Shown: positions 26,311-36,085, counted from the stretch's first letter. The stretch: DNA of 64,000 nt from Flavobacterium segetis (GCF_900129575.1 NZ_FQWE01000003.1:310001-374000), one strand, 5' to 3'. Notes: generated by a model from the sequence alone, not told the origin. A program made the numbers and translations.

Positions 26311-26383
26311 AGTAAATGTTTCTTAATAGTGAGATTTAGAGGAAATGGGATTTCGCTTTAAGCCAATTTATGATTGTAACATT

Positions 26384-27421
26384 CTACAACAGTGATTCGA
26401 TTTTCAAAACTACTTCTTCTGGTTTAATTGTTCTCATTACATCACTGTAACCCTCTACTTTTTTATTTCCATAAACTGATGTAGGTAACAACGGATATTT
26501 TTCTCTATCAGAAAATAAAGCATTTTCCAGCGGTTGATTAAACGGAGAAAATCCTGCAAATGGATGTGTCGCGCCCCATAATGTAACTACTTTTACACTA
26601 AGCATGGCTGCAATATGCGCATTTCCTGAGTCCATAGAGAGCATAACATCAAGATTACTTATCAACTTCAATTCCTGCTGAAAATTTATCTTACCTGCCA
26701 TATTAATTACATTCTTTTTGTGTTTTGAAAGTGCGTCTAAAACTTCTATTTCCTTTTTTCCACCTCCAAAAAGTAACACGGTATTTGTATTTTTTTCAGC
26801 TAATGTATCAATAACCTGCCTCATTAAATCTATAGGATATACTTTAGAATCATACTGTGCAAATGGAGCAATCCCTATTAATTTTTGATAATGCTTACCA
26901 ATGATTGTTTGAATCTCTTTATCTAAAATTCCTTTTTCTGGAAGATCAGGATTTGATAAGTTTACAGGAAATCCAAGTACTTCAAAAACTGTAGTATGCC
27001 GCTGAAACATAGTGGGCAATTGCTTGAATACTTTATCCTCTGTGCGAGTTAATTCTTTTTTTCCTCGCCGACCTTTGTCTACCGCAGCGATTTTTTTTCC
27101 GCTTAAAGCAAAAAGATTACGAATGATTTGGGAACGAAGAACATTATGCAAATCAGCAAAAGCATCAATATTTAGTTTTTTTAAATCTTGAAACAGACGC
27201 AACAATCCTAAAAACCCTTTATGGCGTTCTTTTTCATCGAAAGCAAAAAAAGAAACATTAGGAATTCCGTCAAAAAAAGGTTTAAAAAAAGGACGAGAGA
27301 TTACCGTTAATTGAACGGTTGGATATTGTTTTACGAAAGCTCGTAAAACAGGAACCGTCATAGCGACATCTCCCATTGCGGAAAGTCTCATGACGGCTAT
27401 ATGTTTAATGTTATTTGGCAA
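26384..27421 (-). CDS. Glycosyltransferase family 9 (heptosyltransferase-like)
   Basis: The 345-residue protein has the GT9 two-Rossmann-domain layout. The N-terminal HIAVMRLSAMGDVAMTVPVL (about residues 6-25) contains the conserved S-A-M-G-D loop that binds the acceptor, and the C-terminal half has GIAPFAQYDSKVYP (about 190-203) and SMDSGNAHIAAML (about 264-276), the nucleotide-sugar site. Such enzymes add heptose or a related sugar to the lipopolysaccharide core, though the sugar here is unknown. The DUF4254 gene upstream is its usual neighbour in Bacteroidota. Confidence 0.88.
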   Translation of the reverse strand: MPNNIKHIAVMRLSAMGDVAMTVPVLRAFVKQYPTVQLTVISRPFFKPFFDGIPNVSFFAFDEKERHKGFLGLLRLFQDLKKLNIDAFADLHNVLRSQIIRNLFALSGKKIAAVDKGRRGKKELTRTEDKVFKQLPTMFQRHTTVFEVLGFPVNLSNPDLPEKGILDKEIQTIIGKHYQKLIGIAPFAQYDSKVYPIDLMRQVIDTLAEKNTNTVLLFGGGKKEIEVLDALSKHKKNVINMAGKINFQQELKLISNLDVMLSMDSGNAHIAAMLSVKVVTLWGATHPFAGFSPFNQPLENALFSDREKYPLLPTSVYGNKKVEGYSDVMRTIKPEEVVLKIESLL

Positions 27422-27440
27422 TTGTAATAATGACCGTGGT

Positions 27441-27590
27441 TTTTAGCCCAGATTAAAATGAAAATCCCGGAACAAAAAAAGTAAAGTTTCTGGCTCTAAA
27501 AAAGCGACCAACGGAAGCTCTTTTTAGCGCCATAGAAACTATACTTTTTTTGTGAGGAATTGTAATGGAAAGCTGGAATAGCTTCAAAAA
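27441..27590. repeat. Palindromic intergenic element, copy B
   Basis: The element lies in the 169-bp gap between DUF4254 and the GT9 gene. Outer arms AAGTAAAGTTTCTGG (about 27478-27492) and CCATAGAAACTATACTT pair imperfectly; the inner hairpin is built on GGCTCTAAAAAAGCGACC and GGAAGCTCTTTTTAGCGCC. Flanks TTAGCCCAGATTAAAATG and GGAATAGCTTC match copy A at 4940-5090 in word order. It might end transcription, but the shared flanks indicate a repeat family. Confidence 0.6.
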
Positions 27591-28196
27591 CTATTTCTTA
27601 TTCTGATACAAAACAGGATTTAATTCATCATCATTGTACATTTTCATTTGTTTGTACACTTTCATAAATTTATCGCCTTGCTCAATATCACTCAATAAAT
27701 CATCAATAGCAGTAGACAAATCAGTTCTTTGTTCTAATAAAATGTTCAATTTTACTTGACATTTATCTCTGTGATCTTGCGTAGCTTGAACACGTGTAGC
27801 TTCTTCATTCATGTGATAAATTTTCAAAGCTAAAATTGATAGTCTATCAAATGCCCATGCTGGACTTTCAGAGTTGATTTTTGCATTATCTTTTACCTTA
27901 ACAGTACTGTATTTTTGAAGAAAATAACTATCGATATATTCCACCATATCAGTACGTTCTTGATTAGAAGCATCAATTCTTCGTTTTAAAGTCAAAGCGG
28001 CAACTGGATCAATATTTGGATCTCTGATAATATCCTCAAAATGCCATTGAACGGTGTCAATCCAATTTTTATGATATAATAAATGTTCAAACTTATCTTT
28101 GGGATACGGATTGTTGATAGGCTGATCTACATTATCAAATTGATGATAATCTTTGATACTCTCTTCGAAAACGGAATAAGCTAATTTTGAAAACAT
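27591..28196 (-). CDS. DUF4254-family protein
   Basis: The 201-residue protein is all-helical and soluble, with no signal peptide, and contains conserved stretches such as YHKNWIDTVQWHFEDIIRDP (about residues 41-60) and LTLKRRIDASNQERTDMVEYID (about 68-89). I recognise it as DUF4254, a Bacteroidota family typically next to a GT9 glycosyltransferase as here. No catalytic motif is visible; a helper role in cell-surface glycan synthesis is inferred from context only. A TATCTTTG promoter lies 20 bp upstream. Confidence 0.8.
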   Translation of the reverse strand: MFSKLAYSVFEESIKDYHQFDNVDQPINNPYPKDKFEHLLYHKNWIDTVQWHFEDIIRDPNIDPVAALTLKRRIDASNQERTDMVEYIDSYFLQKYSTVKVKDNAKINSESPAWAFDRLSILALKIYHMNEEATRVQATQDHRDKCQVKLNILLEQRTDLSTAIDDLLSDIEQGDKFMKVYKQMKMYNDDELNPVLYQNKK

Positions 28197-28216
28197 AATT
28201 TTATAATTTATAAATA

Positions 28217-28224
28217 CAAAGATA
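28217..28224 (-). promoter_or_regulatory. Putative -7 element for the DUF4254 gene
   Basis: The minus strand reads TATCTTTG, an exact TAnnTTTG match, 20 bp upstream of the start codon. Confidence 0.5.
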
Positions 28225-28283
28225 CTTTTTATACTTTTATGGTTTAATAAAATCTTTACAAGTTAAATATTAAAATTCCTACC

Positions 28284-28937
28284 ATGCAAATACATAATCT
28301 ATCAGAAAATAATAGTGTTCTCAATCACTTTTTAGCACAATTACGAGACGTCAAGACGCATAACGATAGCATGCGCTTTCGCAGAAATATTGAACGAATT
28401 GGTGAAATAATGGCGTATGAACTGAGTAAAAAACTTCATTACAGTGACATAGAAATTACAACGCCGCTAGGAATAAAAAAAACGACTCAAATAAATGACC
28501 AACTCGTTCTATGTTCTATTCTACGAGCAGGTTTACCCATGCATCAAGGGTTTTTAAATTATTATGACAGCGCTGAAAATGGTTTTATTTCTGCTTTTAG
28601 ACATCATCCCAATAATGACGACTATTTTGAAATAAAAGTAGATTACCAAGCTGTTGCTGATATAAATAATAAAAATGTTTTACTACTTGATCCAATGCTC
28701 GCTACTGGTCAATCTATTGTTGCTGTCTATAATAAATTAATAGAAAAAGGAACTCCAAAAGAAATTCATATTGCTGTAGTAATCGCTACTCCTGAAGGAA
28801 TTTCACATCTAGAAAATAATCTTCCTGAAAACTGTCACTTATGGATTGCCTCGCTGGATGACAAACTGAACGAGCATAATTACATCGTTCCAGGACTTGG
28901 TGATGCGGGCGACTTAGCTTATGGTAAAAAGTTATAA
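28284..28937 (+). CDS. upp: Uracil phosphoribosyltransferase
   Basis: This pyrimidine-salvage enzyme makes UMP from uracil and phosphoribosyl pyrophosphate. The protein has 217 residues. The PRPP-binding loop is LLLDPMLATGQSIVAVYNKL (about residues 134-153), the LCSILRAGLPMHQGF segment (about 76-90) precedes it, and the C-terminal uracil-binding region has VPGLGDAGDLAYG. The last six bases overlap the convergent DUF6427 gene. Confidence 0.95.
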   Translation: MQIHNLSENNSVLNHFLAQLRDVKTHNDSMRFRRNIERIGEIMAYELSKKLHYSDIEITTPLGIKKTTQINDQLVLCSILRAGLPMHQGFLNYYDSAENGFISAFRHHPNNDDYFEIKVDYQAVADINNKNVLLLDPMLATGQSIVAVYNKLIEKGTPKEIHIAVVIATPEGISHLENNLPENCHLWIASLDDKLNEHNYIVPGLGDAGDLAYGKKL

Positions 28938-29861
28938 TTGAGTAAAAAAAGTAAACATACTGCAAATAACTAGTGCATAAAAAATCAATTCTTGATTGAG
29001 TTTTACTTGTGGTATTTCAATATCTGTAGTTACTAAAATAGACAATGGTGCAATTGTAAAGAGTAGTAAATCATTACTTTTTTCTGCTGAAATAAGGAAA
29101 ACTAATACGCCAATAAAAAAAGAAGCAATTATTTTTTTATATGACGAATGCAAAATTTGTGGCTTGCTCGATAAAGTTGCAAACATCGTTAAGATAAAAA
29201 ATAGTGCAATTGTTGCATAAATTGCAAATGCAACATTTTGATAATTGTTAGTAAAATAATCGATTTTAAAATTGGTTTGCATACTATAACTAAAAAAAGC
29301 GAGGATATCAATGTCGAAAACGGAAGCAAAAACCAACGATACTATTGCTACACTGACTAAAGCTATAATAGGTAAAAACCAATTCCTATAATCTCTTGCA
29401 ACATGAAAAATAATGGATATAAAAACCAGTAATATAAATAGTATACTCCAAAAATGAAATAATGTAGCTACAAAAATCCAAAACGAAGCATCAAAAATCT
29501 TTTCTTTAGCCGCCTTAAGTGATTGCATAGAAACTAATCTACGGATTGCTAAAAGAATAAAAAAGTTAGCAATAATTAAGTTAGCATTATTTAATACTGA
29601 AGGAAAAAACAGTAAAAACAATAAGAAAAAAAATATTGTGAAAGCGCTGTCTTTGCTAAGTCCGTTGCGCTTTGCTATAAAACTTGTAGTAAACATTGAA
29701 ACTAATAATAAACAGAATAATCCAGCTTTGCTCACCATTAAAAAAATAGAATTTGTCCATGACAAATCTTGAAACTGGAAAATTAAAAAGAAAACCAGCA
29801 TCAAGATTACAACCATTGAAAAATTTAACGGTGTAGATTTTCTAAAAACACTTGTTATCAT
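28932..29861 (-). CDS. DUF6427-family membrane protein
   Basis: The 309-residue protein has about nine hydrophobic segments over its full length and no obvious soluble domain; a charged loop (NGLSKDSA) sits near residue 66. I recognise it as a membrane protein regularly found beside upp in Flavobacteriaceae and now called DUF6427. It ends inside the last six bases of upp on the other strand. Function is unknown, and a link to upp is only suggested by conserved neighbourhood. Confidence 0.72.
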   Translation of the reverse strand: MITSVFRKSTPLNFSMVVILMLVFFLIFQFQDLSWTNSIFLMVSKAGLFCLLLVSMFTTSFIAKRNGLSKDSAFTIFFFLLFLLFFPSVLNNANLIIANFFILLAIRRLVSMQSLKAAKEKIFDASFWIFVATLFHFWSILFILLVFISIIFHVARDYRNWFLPIIALVSVAIVSLVFASVFDIDILAFFSYSMQTNFKIDYFTNNYQNVAFAIYATIALFFILTMFATLSSKPQILHSSYKKIIASFFIGVLVFLISAEKSNDLLLFTIAPLSILVTTDIEIPQVKLNQELIFYALVICSMFTFFTQL

Positions 29862-30002
29862 AAGGATATTTTATACTTTTGTGAATGTAAATATAATACT
29901 TGTTTAAAAAGGAAACTCTGTAAGGTCAAAACATTATTTAAAATAATCAATGTGATTGGTCAGTGTTCAAAATAGTACTAATGAAATTAATTTTTATACA
30001 TT

Positions 30003-30233
30003 ATGAAAGCATTTTTTGAAGGAATACAATACTTATTTGTAGACATTTTATTTGCTCCATGGGATTTTTTACGTTCAGTAGAGCTTTCTTCTTGGTTCGT
30101 TGCAAATACAATTAACTGGATTTTTGTGATTATTTGTGCCTCTGCACTTGTGTACTGGATCAAACAATTGAAAATTTTTGAAGATGCTGGAACGGAAAAA
30201 CAAGATACAACCGCTCACTCTTTCTTGAAATAA
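30003..30233 (+). CDS. DUF6341-type small membrane protein
   Basis: The 76-residue protein has two hydrophobic segments (about residues 8-20 and 37-55) and an otherwise short tail (EDAGTEKQDTTAHSFLK). It is conserved beside upp/DUF6427 in flavobacteria, where it has sometimes been mislabelled as uracil phosphoribosyltransferase; it has none of that enzyme's motifs. It starts 141 bp after the divergent DUF6427 gene. Confidence 0.65.
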   Translation: MKAFFEGIQYLFVDILFAPWDFLRSVELSSWFVANTINWIFVIICASALVYWIKQLKIFEDAGTEKQDTTAHSFLK

Positions 30234-30256
30234 TAAAGAGTAAACGGAAATAGAAT

Positions 30257-31531
30257 CTATTTCAAATCGTTTCCAATATCTTTTCTAAAATACATCTTAT
30301 CAAAATTTAGTTTATCTATGTTTTGGTAAGATTTTTTTATGGCCTCTTCAAAATCATTTCCATACGATGTAACTGCTAAAACGCGTCCACCATTAGAAAC
30401 TATATTTCCATTATCTAGTTTGGTTCCAGCGTGAAATACAATTGAATCTTCTATACTTTCAAGTCCTGAAATAATCTTTCCTTTTTCAAAATCTTCGGGA
30501 TAACCTCCAGAAACTACCATTACCGTTGTGGCACTTCGTTCATCGACATCTAACATGATTTCATCCAATTTTTCATTAGCTACAGCCAAAAATAATTCGA
30601 CTAAATCTGTTTTTAATCTCGGTATTACAACTTCTGTTTCAGGATCGCCCATTCGCACATTGTATTCAATAACAATTGGTTCATTGTTTACATTAATTAG
30701 CCCAATAAATACAAATCCTTTATAAGGAATTCCGTCTTTTTGAAAGCCATCAATAGTTGGCTTTACAATGCGTGTTTCAATTTTTTCCATTAAAACAGCA
30801 TCAACATAAGGAACAGGAGAAACGGCTCCCATTCCGCCTGTATTTAATCCTGTATCGCCTTCGCCAATGCGTTTATAATCTTTAGCAGTGGGCAATATCT
30901 TATAATTTTTTCCATCGGTAAGAACAAAACAACTTAATTCTATACCATCAAGAAATTCTTCAATCACCACTTTTGAACTCGCTACACCAAATTTTTGATG
31001 AACGAGCATGTTTTGCAATTCTTCTTTGGCTTGCGCTAAATCTTGAATGATAAGAACACCTTTTCCAGCTGCTAATCCGTCTGCTTTCAATACATAAGGT
31101 GGTTTTAGGGTTTCAAGAAATTGAAAGCCTTTTTCAACTGTAGCAGCTGTAAAACTTTCGTACGCGGCGGTTGGAATATTATGTTTAATTAAAAATTCTT
31201 TGGCAAATTCCTTACTTCCTTCGAGTTGAGCTCCTAATTGAGACGGACCAATAACTGGTATATGTTGTAAATGAACATCGTTTAAGAAAAAGTCATAAAT
31301 TCCTTTTACTAAAGGATCTTCAGGGCCTACAACAACCATTGAAACTTTTTCTTGAAGGACAAATGTTTTAATCGCTTCAAAATCAGTTATACTTACTGCA
31401 ACATTAGTAGCAATTGAAGCGGTGCCAGCATTTCCCGGAGCAACAAAAAGGGTTTTACAAAGTGGACTTTGAACCATTTTCCATGCAAAAGCATGTTCTC
31501 TTCCGCCAGAACCTAATAATAAAATTGTCAT
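30257..31531 (-). CDS. purD: Phosphoribosylamine--glycine ligase
   Basis: From the chosen start (MTILLLGSGG) the protein has 424 residues, close to the usual length of about 425; the alternative Met 15 codons upstream adds residues that do not match. It joins phosphoribosylamine and glycine with ATP, an early step of purine biosynthesis. The N-terminal GSGGREHAFAWKM, the ATP-grasp segment VLKADGLAAGKGVLI (about residues 132-146) and EFNVRMGDPE-like EYNVRMGDPET (about 292-302) are present. It is convergent with the small gene at 30003-30233, 23 bp apart. Confidence 0.95.
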   Translation of the reverse strand: MTILLLGSGGREHAFAWKMVQSPLCKTLFVAPGNAGTASIATNVAVSITDFEAIKTFVLQEKVSMVVVGPEDPLVKGIYDFFLNDVHLQHIPVIGPSQLGAQLEGSKEFAKEFLIKHNIPTAAYESFTAATVEKGFQFLETLKPPYVLKADGLAAGKGVLIIQDLAQAKEELQNMLVHQKFGVASSKVVIEEFLDGIELSCFVLTDGKNYKILPTAKDYKRIGEGDTGLNTGGMGAVSPVPYVDAVLMEKIETRIVKPTIDGFQKDGIPYKGFVFIGLINVNNEPIVIEYNVRMGDPETEVVIPRLKTDLVELFLAVANEKLDEIMLDVDERSATTVMVVSGGYPEDFEKGKIISGLESIEDSIVFHAGTKLDNGNIVSNGGRVLAVTSYGNDFEEAIKKSYQNIDKLNFDKMYFRKDIGNDLK

Positions 31532-31573
31532 GTGTTGTGTGTTTAGTTGTGTGTTTACTTTTTCAAGTAGATG

Positions 31574-31581
31574 CAAAAATA
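31574..31581 (-). promoter_or_regulatory. Putative -7 element for purD
   Basis: The minus strand reads TATTTTTG, an exact TAnnTTTG match, 42 bp upstream of the purD start codon. Confidence 0.4.
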
Positions 31582-31680
31582 ATTAGTTTTAAACGTAAAA
31601 AACAATTAATTCTTAAAAAACTCCTATTTACGATCCTTTAGTTCTAACTAAATATTATTTTTGATAAAACATCAGTTTCA

Positions 31681-32991
31681 ATGATTCCACTTTTCAACAT
31701 TGCACTTCAAGCAAATGGTTTTCCTATTAACGAAGCTAAAATTGAACTACAAAAAATTTTGGCACTCAACGATACCGGTTACAAAAAATTTCTCGAAAAT
31801 AAAAAAAAAGAAATTGTTGCTTTTCACTTAAAAAATAATCTTTTTTACCAGCAATTAGTTGGTTCTAAAACAATTTCTAACTGGAAAGATTTACCAGTTT
31901 TAAACAAACAGAATTTACAAAAACCAATATTAGAAAGGTTATCTACAGGATATTCTTTAAAAGAGGTTTATGTCAATAAAACTTCTGGTTCAAGCGGAAC
32001 TCCCTTCATTTTTGCTAAGGATAAATACTGTCACGCATTAACTTGGGCTTCAAACATATACCGTTTTAGTTGGTATGGAATTGATTTCAATACTTCATAC
32101 CAAGCTCGTTTTTATGGAATTCCGTTAGACTTTTTTGGAAATAAAAAAGAAAGAATGAAAGATTTTTTAAGCAATCGTTTTCGATTCTCTATTTTTAATT
32201 TATCTGATTTAGTTTTAGAGAAGATGTTACTTAAATTTCAGAAGTCGAAATTTGATTATATAAACGGTTATACTAGTTCAATTGTTTTGTTTGCCAAATT
32301 TTTACAGAGCAAAGAAATTATATTAAAAGATATTTGCCCGAGCTTGAAAGTGTGCATGGTGACTTCAGAGATGCTTTTTGATAATGATAAACTATTGCTG
32401 GAAAAGCAATTTGGAATTCCTATTGTTAATGAATACGGTGCTTCCGAATTAGATTTGATTGCTTTTCAAAATCCAAATTTAGAATGGCAAGTGAACTCAG
32501 AAACTTTATTCATAGAAATTCTTGATGATGCTAATCAACCGGTTCCACATGGTTCTTCAGGTCGAATTGTTATTACATCGCTATTTAATAAAGCGCATCC
32601 ATTTATACGATATGACATTGGTGATATTGGAATTCTAGACGAAAAAAGTACATTACAAAGACCTATTCTCAAAAAATTAATTGGAAGAACTAATGATATT
32701 GCCCACTTGCCCAGCGGCAAAAAATCACCCGGATTGACTTTTTATTACGTGACAAAAAGTATCATTGATGATGATGGAAACATTAAAGAATTTATTATCA
32801 CACAAACTAAAATTGATTGTTTTGAGATTGAATATGTGAGTGAAATTGAACTTACGGTAGAACAAATAAAAAAAATTGAATTCGCAGTAGATTTATATCT
32901 TGAACCAAATTTACATTTTACATTTATTAGAAAATCAAAATTAGAACGAAGTAAAAGTGGAAAATTGCATCAGTTTAAATCGCTGCTTTGA
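31681..32991 (+). CDS. Phenylacetate-CoA ligase-like adenylating enzyme (CapK/PaaK family)
   Basis: This 436-residue protein has the AMP-forming ligase landmarks: the phosphate-binding loop NKTSGSSGTPFIF (about residues 99-111), NEYGASELDLIAF (about 250-262), and RYDIGDIG (about 306-313). Homologues named CapK or PaaK-like occur in capsule and exopolysaccharide clusters, where they are thought to activate or attach acyl groups. Here it lies beside a GT2, a glycosylphosphotransferase and a UDP-glucuronate decarboxylase, on the opposite strand, and overlaps the GT2 gene by 17 bp in a tail-to-tail fashion. The acyl substrate is unknown. Confidence 0.8.
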   Translation: MIPLFNIALQANGFPINEAKIELQKILALNDTGYKKFLENKKKEIVAFHLKNNLFYQQLVGSKTISNWKDLPVLNKQNLQKPILERLSTGYSLKEVYVNKTSGSSGTPFIFAKDKYCHALTWASNIYRFSWYGIDFNTSYQARFYGIPLDFFGNKKERMKDFLSNRFRFSIFNLSDLVLEKMLLKFQKSKFDYINGYTSSIVLFAKFLQSKEIILKDICPSLKVCMVTSEMLFDNDKLLLEKQFGIPIVNEYGASELDLIAFQNPNLEWQVNSETLFIEILDDANQPVPHGSSGRIVITSLFNKAHPFIRYDIGDIGILDEKSTLQRPILKKLIGRTNDIAHLPSGKKSPGLTFYYVTKSIIDDDGNIKEFIITQTKIDCFEIEYVSEIELTVEQIKKIEFAVDLYLEPNLHFTFIRKSKLERSKSGKLHQFKSLL

Positions 32992-33748
32992 CATAATGAG
33001 GTTTTATAATTAGTTGGGTAAAAAGAAAAACAATCATTAAACAGAGCGAGGAAATAATACTATAGCCATGAAAAAATCGATAGACTGCATAATTGTGTTT
33101 TAATAATGCGAGCTTTGAAGATGATAATGAGTTTTTACGTACTCTATAATAAGCTAAACTTTCAGGAACAACCTGAGCCACTTCAATTTTATCTAAAATA
33201 GTAAGCCATAACATCCAATCTTGGCGTTTTCTAGTTAATGAAATACTGATTTTCCCAAAATAATCAGCATCATAAATTCCTGTAAGATTACCTACGTAAT
33301 TACAAAAAAACAGTTCCTTGTAGGATAAATGTTTTGGTGCTTCAATCGTTATGTTCAGTAAATTTCCCTCTTCGTTTATATAATCATAAAAAGAAAAAGT
33401 AAATGGTAGATTATTATTTATAAGAAAATTAACCTGCTTTTCTAATTTATCGGACTTCCATAAATCATCAGCATCTAGAAACGAAATGTATTTTCCTTTA
33501 GCATAATCTAGTGCAGTATTTCTTGCTATTCCAGTTCCAGAATTGCTAGCAAGCTTTATTAATGTAATCCGATTATCAATAGCTGCAATTTTCTCAATTA
33601 TGGCAACAGTCTTATCTGTAGAGGCATCATCGACAATAATCATTTCCCAGGTTTGATAGGTTTGATTTTGCACAGATAGAATTGCTTCTTGAATATACTT
33701 TTCAGAATTATACGAAGGCGTTAAAACAGATACTATAGGATTTTCCAT
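32975..33748 (-). CDS. Glycosyltransferase family 2
   Basis: The GT-A fold is clear: VSVLTPSYNSEKYIQEA (about residues 5-21), IIVDDASTD (about 39-47) and the metal-binding DADDLW (about 91-96). The C-terminus has a hydrophobic helix (IISSLCLMIVFLFTQLII), so the enzyme is probably membrane-anchored. From MENPIVSV the protein has 257 residues; a Met seven codons earlier would give 264 and overlap the previous gene, and both starts are plausible. It transfers a sugar to a lipid-linked glycan, most likely in exopolysaccharide synthesis given its neighbours. Confidence 0.88.
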   Translation of the reverse strand: MENPIVSVLTPSYNSEKYIQEAILSVQNQTYQTWEMIIVDDASTDKTVAIIEKIAAIDNRITLIKLASNSGTGIARNTALDYAKGKYISFLDADDLWKSDKLEKQVNFLINNNLPFTFSFYDYINEEGNLLNITIEAPKHLSYKELFFCNYVGNLTGIYDADYFGKISISLTRKRQDWMLWLTILDKIEVAQVVPESLAYYRVRKNSLSSSKLALLKHNYAVYRFFHGYSIISSLCLMIVFLFTQLIIKPHYVKAAI

Positions 33749-33749
33749 T

Positions 33750-35102
33750 TTAATAGGCTTTATCATCACCTCTTAAGGTGTTGAAAATGGTATCAATTAT
33801 AATTTTTACATCTAACAATAATGACCAGTTTTCAATATAAAAAATATCATATTTTACCCGATTTATTATATCTTCATCATTTTCAACTTCTCCTCTAAAC
33901 CCTTTCGTTTGTGCTAATCCTGTTATTCCTGGTTTCACAAAATGACGAACCATGAATTTATCCACTTTAGCTGCATAAATATTAGTTACACTTACCATGT
34001 GTGGTCGAGGGCCAACTATTGACATTTCGCCAAAAAAAACATTAAAAAACTGTGGAAATTCATCGATACTGGTTTTACGAATAAATTTCCCTACTTTAGT
34101 TACACGTTTATCGTTCTTAAAAGTAAGTTGCATGTCGGCATTTTCATTCAGTTCCATAGATCGGAACTTATAACAATTAAAATCTTTTAAATTTAATCCA
34201 TTTCTTTTTTGGACAAAAAATATTGGTCCTTTTGAATCTAATTTAATTATTATTGCCATGATTGGCACTAGCCAAGACAAAATACTTACGATTATAAATA
34301 ATGAAAAAACTAAATCAAAAACACGTTTAATTACCTTATTAAAACTTTCTTCCTGCAGTATATTCCGCAACGAAATTATAGGAATATAGCTGTAAAATTC
34401 AAATTTAACATTACTGGAAAGAACTTGTTTTCCATCAGGAATAAATTTTACAGTTTTTAGGTTATTATCAGCAAAGTCAATGATAGTAGCTATTAAACTG
34501 TCTGGTAAATCCGCCACAGCACAATAAATTTCATCAATTTTTTTATCGGCTACAAAGGAGAGACATTCGTTGATTCTTGCTTTTTTATCTTCATTTACAC
34601 TAAATACTTTTACTAGATTATATCCATAATCAGGATTATCAGTAAAAAAATGTTTTAGAGGTTCAATATTATTATCATTGCCTAATAAAACTACTGTTCT
34701 AGAATTGCCACCGTATAAAACCCTAAATCTTCTTAAAAAATAATAGATAAAAAGTTTCACTGCTAAGATTAATGATACCGATATTAAAACACATAAAACA
34801 ACTTTTTTTTGATAGACAAACTCAGAAAAATATAGTTCTAGCGCAAGACAAACAAAACCAAATAAAACGGTTTGTTTAACGGTATTATTAAGAATTGTTA
34901 TTACTCTTGTGTAGCGGTATACTTCATAAAACCCAAAATAAATAGCCATAATAAACCAAGCTACGCTAATAAAAACGGCGTAAAGAGTTTGATTTTGGTG
35001 AAAACCAACAATTAAAATAGAAATTGCATTGATTATTATTAAATCAACTACGTAAGAAAACGGGCGAATATAGGCCGAATATCTTCCTACTCTTGCTTTC
35101 AC
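33750..35102 (-). CDS. Exopolysaccharide polyprenyl glycosylphosphotransferase
   Basis: The 450-residue protein is an initiating sugar-phosphate transferase. Residues 10-135 form four to five membrane helices, 140-250 a Rossmann-like CoA_binding_3-type domain, and from 260 the bacterial sugar-transferase domain with KRVFDLVFSLFIIV (membrane-inserting helix), DSKGPIFFVQKR (about 307-318), FNCYKFRSM (about 325-333) and SIDEFPQFFNVFFGEMSIVG, ending in the family's GPRP motif. It puts the first sugar phosphate on undecaprenyl phosphate. Its start and the UXS stop overlap by one base. Confidence 0.92.
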   Translation of the reverse strand: MKARVGRYSAYIRPFSYVVDLIIINAISILIVGFHQNQTLYAVFISVAWFIMAIYFGFYEVYRYTRVITILNNTVKQTVLFGFVCLALELYFSEFVYQKKVVLCVLISVSLILAVKLFIYYFLRRFRVLYGGNSRTVVLLGNDNNIEPLKHFFTDNPDYGYNLVKVFSVNEDKKARINECLSFVADKKIDEIYCAVADLPDSLIATIIDFADNNLKTVKFIPDGKQVLSSNVKFEFYSYIPIISLRNILQEESFNKVIKRVFDLVFSLFIIVSILSWLVPIMAIIIKLDSKGPIFFVQKRNGLNLKDFNCYKFRSMELNENADMQLTFKNDKRVTKVGKFIRKTSIDEFPQFFNVFFGEMSIVGPRPHMVSVTNIYAAKVDKFMVRHFVKPGITGLAQTKGFRGEVENDEDIINRVKYDIFYIENWSLLLDVKIIIDTIFNTLRGDDKAY

Positions 35103-36085
35103 TATTTTATGTAATTTGAAAAATCTTTATGCTCTTCCTTTGAAAGTTCATCAGCAGATAATGATTTAAAATAATCGTAAGTGATTTTCATTCCTTCAGC
35201 ACGACCAATTTTAGCTTCCCAGCCTAGTAACTCTTTTGCTTTTGTAATATCTGGTTGCCGTTGTAAAGGATCATTCATTGGCAAAGGATGGTATACTACT
35301 TTTTGATTTGTACCTGTTAGTTTTATAATCTCTTCCGCAAAGTCTTTAATGGTTATTTCATTTGGATTACCAATGTTTACTGGATAAACATAATCAGAAT
35401 GCAATAATCTAAAAATTCCTTCTACTTGATCATCAACATAACAGAAAGAGCGTGTTTGCATTCCATCTCCAAAAATCGTTAAATCTTCGCCGCGAATGGC
35501 TTGTCCAATAAATGCCGGAATTACACGACCATCATTCAGTCTCATTCTTGGGCCGTAGGTATTAAAAATACGAACAATTCTGGTCTCCACACCGTGAAAA
35601 GTATGATAAGCCATAGTGATCGATTCCTGGAAACGTTTAGCCTCGTCATATACACCTCGTGGACCTATAGTATTTACATTTCCATAATATTCTTCTGTTT
35701 GCGGGTGAACTAGAGGATCGCCATACACTTCAGATGTTGATGCGATAAGGATTCGCGCCTTTTTTACTCTGGCCAAACCTAAAAGATTGTGCGTTCCTAA
35801 AGATCCGACTTTTAGCGTTTGGATAGGAATTTTTAAATAATCAATGGGACTCGCTGGTGAAGCAAAATGAAGAATATAATCTAAATTACCTGGAACATGA
35901 ACAAACTTTGTGATATCATGATGATAAAATTCAAAATGCTCTAATTTAAAAAGATGTTCAATATTTTTTAAATCACCGGTAATGAGATTGTCCATACCTA
36001 TAACAAAATATCCTTCCTTTATAAATCGATCACAAAGATGTGAACCTAGAAATCCTGCCGCGCCAGTGATTAAAATTCTTTTCAT
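35102..36085 (-). CDS. UDP-glucuronate decarboxylase (UDP-xylose synthase)
   Basis: The 327-residue short-chain dehydrogenase-like enzyme has the NAD-binding [11 protein letters not shown] (about residues 8-18), the substrate-binding [11 protein letters not shown] (about 73-83), the catalytic YDEAKR (Tyr and Lys, about 145-150) and [14 protein letters not shown] (about 173-186), which matches UDP-xylose synthases better than epimerases. It converts UDP-glucuronate to UDP-xylose, a donor for surface glycans. The next gene downstream is the initiating glycosylphosphotransferase, overlapping by one base. Confidence 0.88.
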   Translation of the reverse strand: MKRILITGAAGFLGSHLCDRFIKEGYFVIGMDNLITGDLKNIEHLFKLEHFEFYHHDITKFVHVPGNLDYILHFASPASPIDYLKIPIQTLKVGSLGTHNLLGLARVKKARILIASTSEVYGDPLVHPQTEEYYGNVNTIGPRGVYDEAKRFQESITMAYHTFHGVETRIVRIFNTYGPRMRLNDGRVIPAFIGQAIRGEDLTIFGDGMQTRSFCYVDDQVEGIFRLLHSDYVYPVNIGNPNEITIKDFAEEIIKLTGTNQKVVYHPLPMNDPLQRQPDITKAKELLGWEAKIGRAEGMKITYDYFKSLSADELSKEEHKDFSNYIK

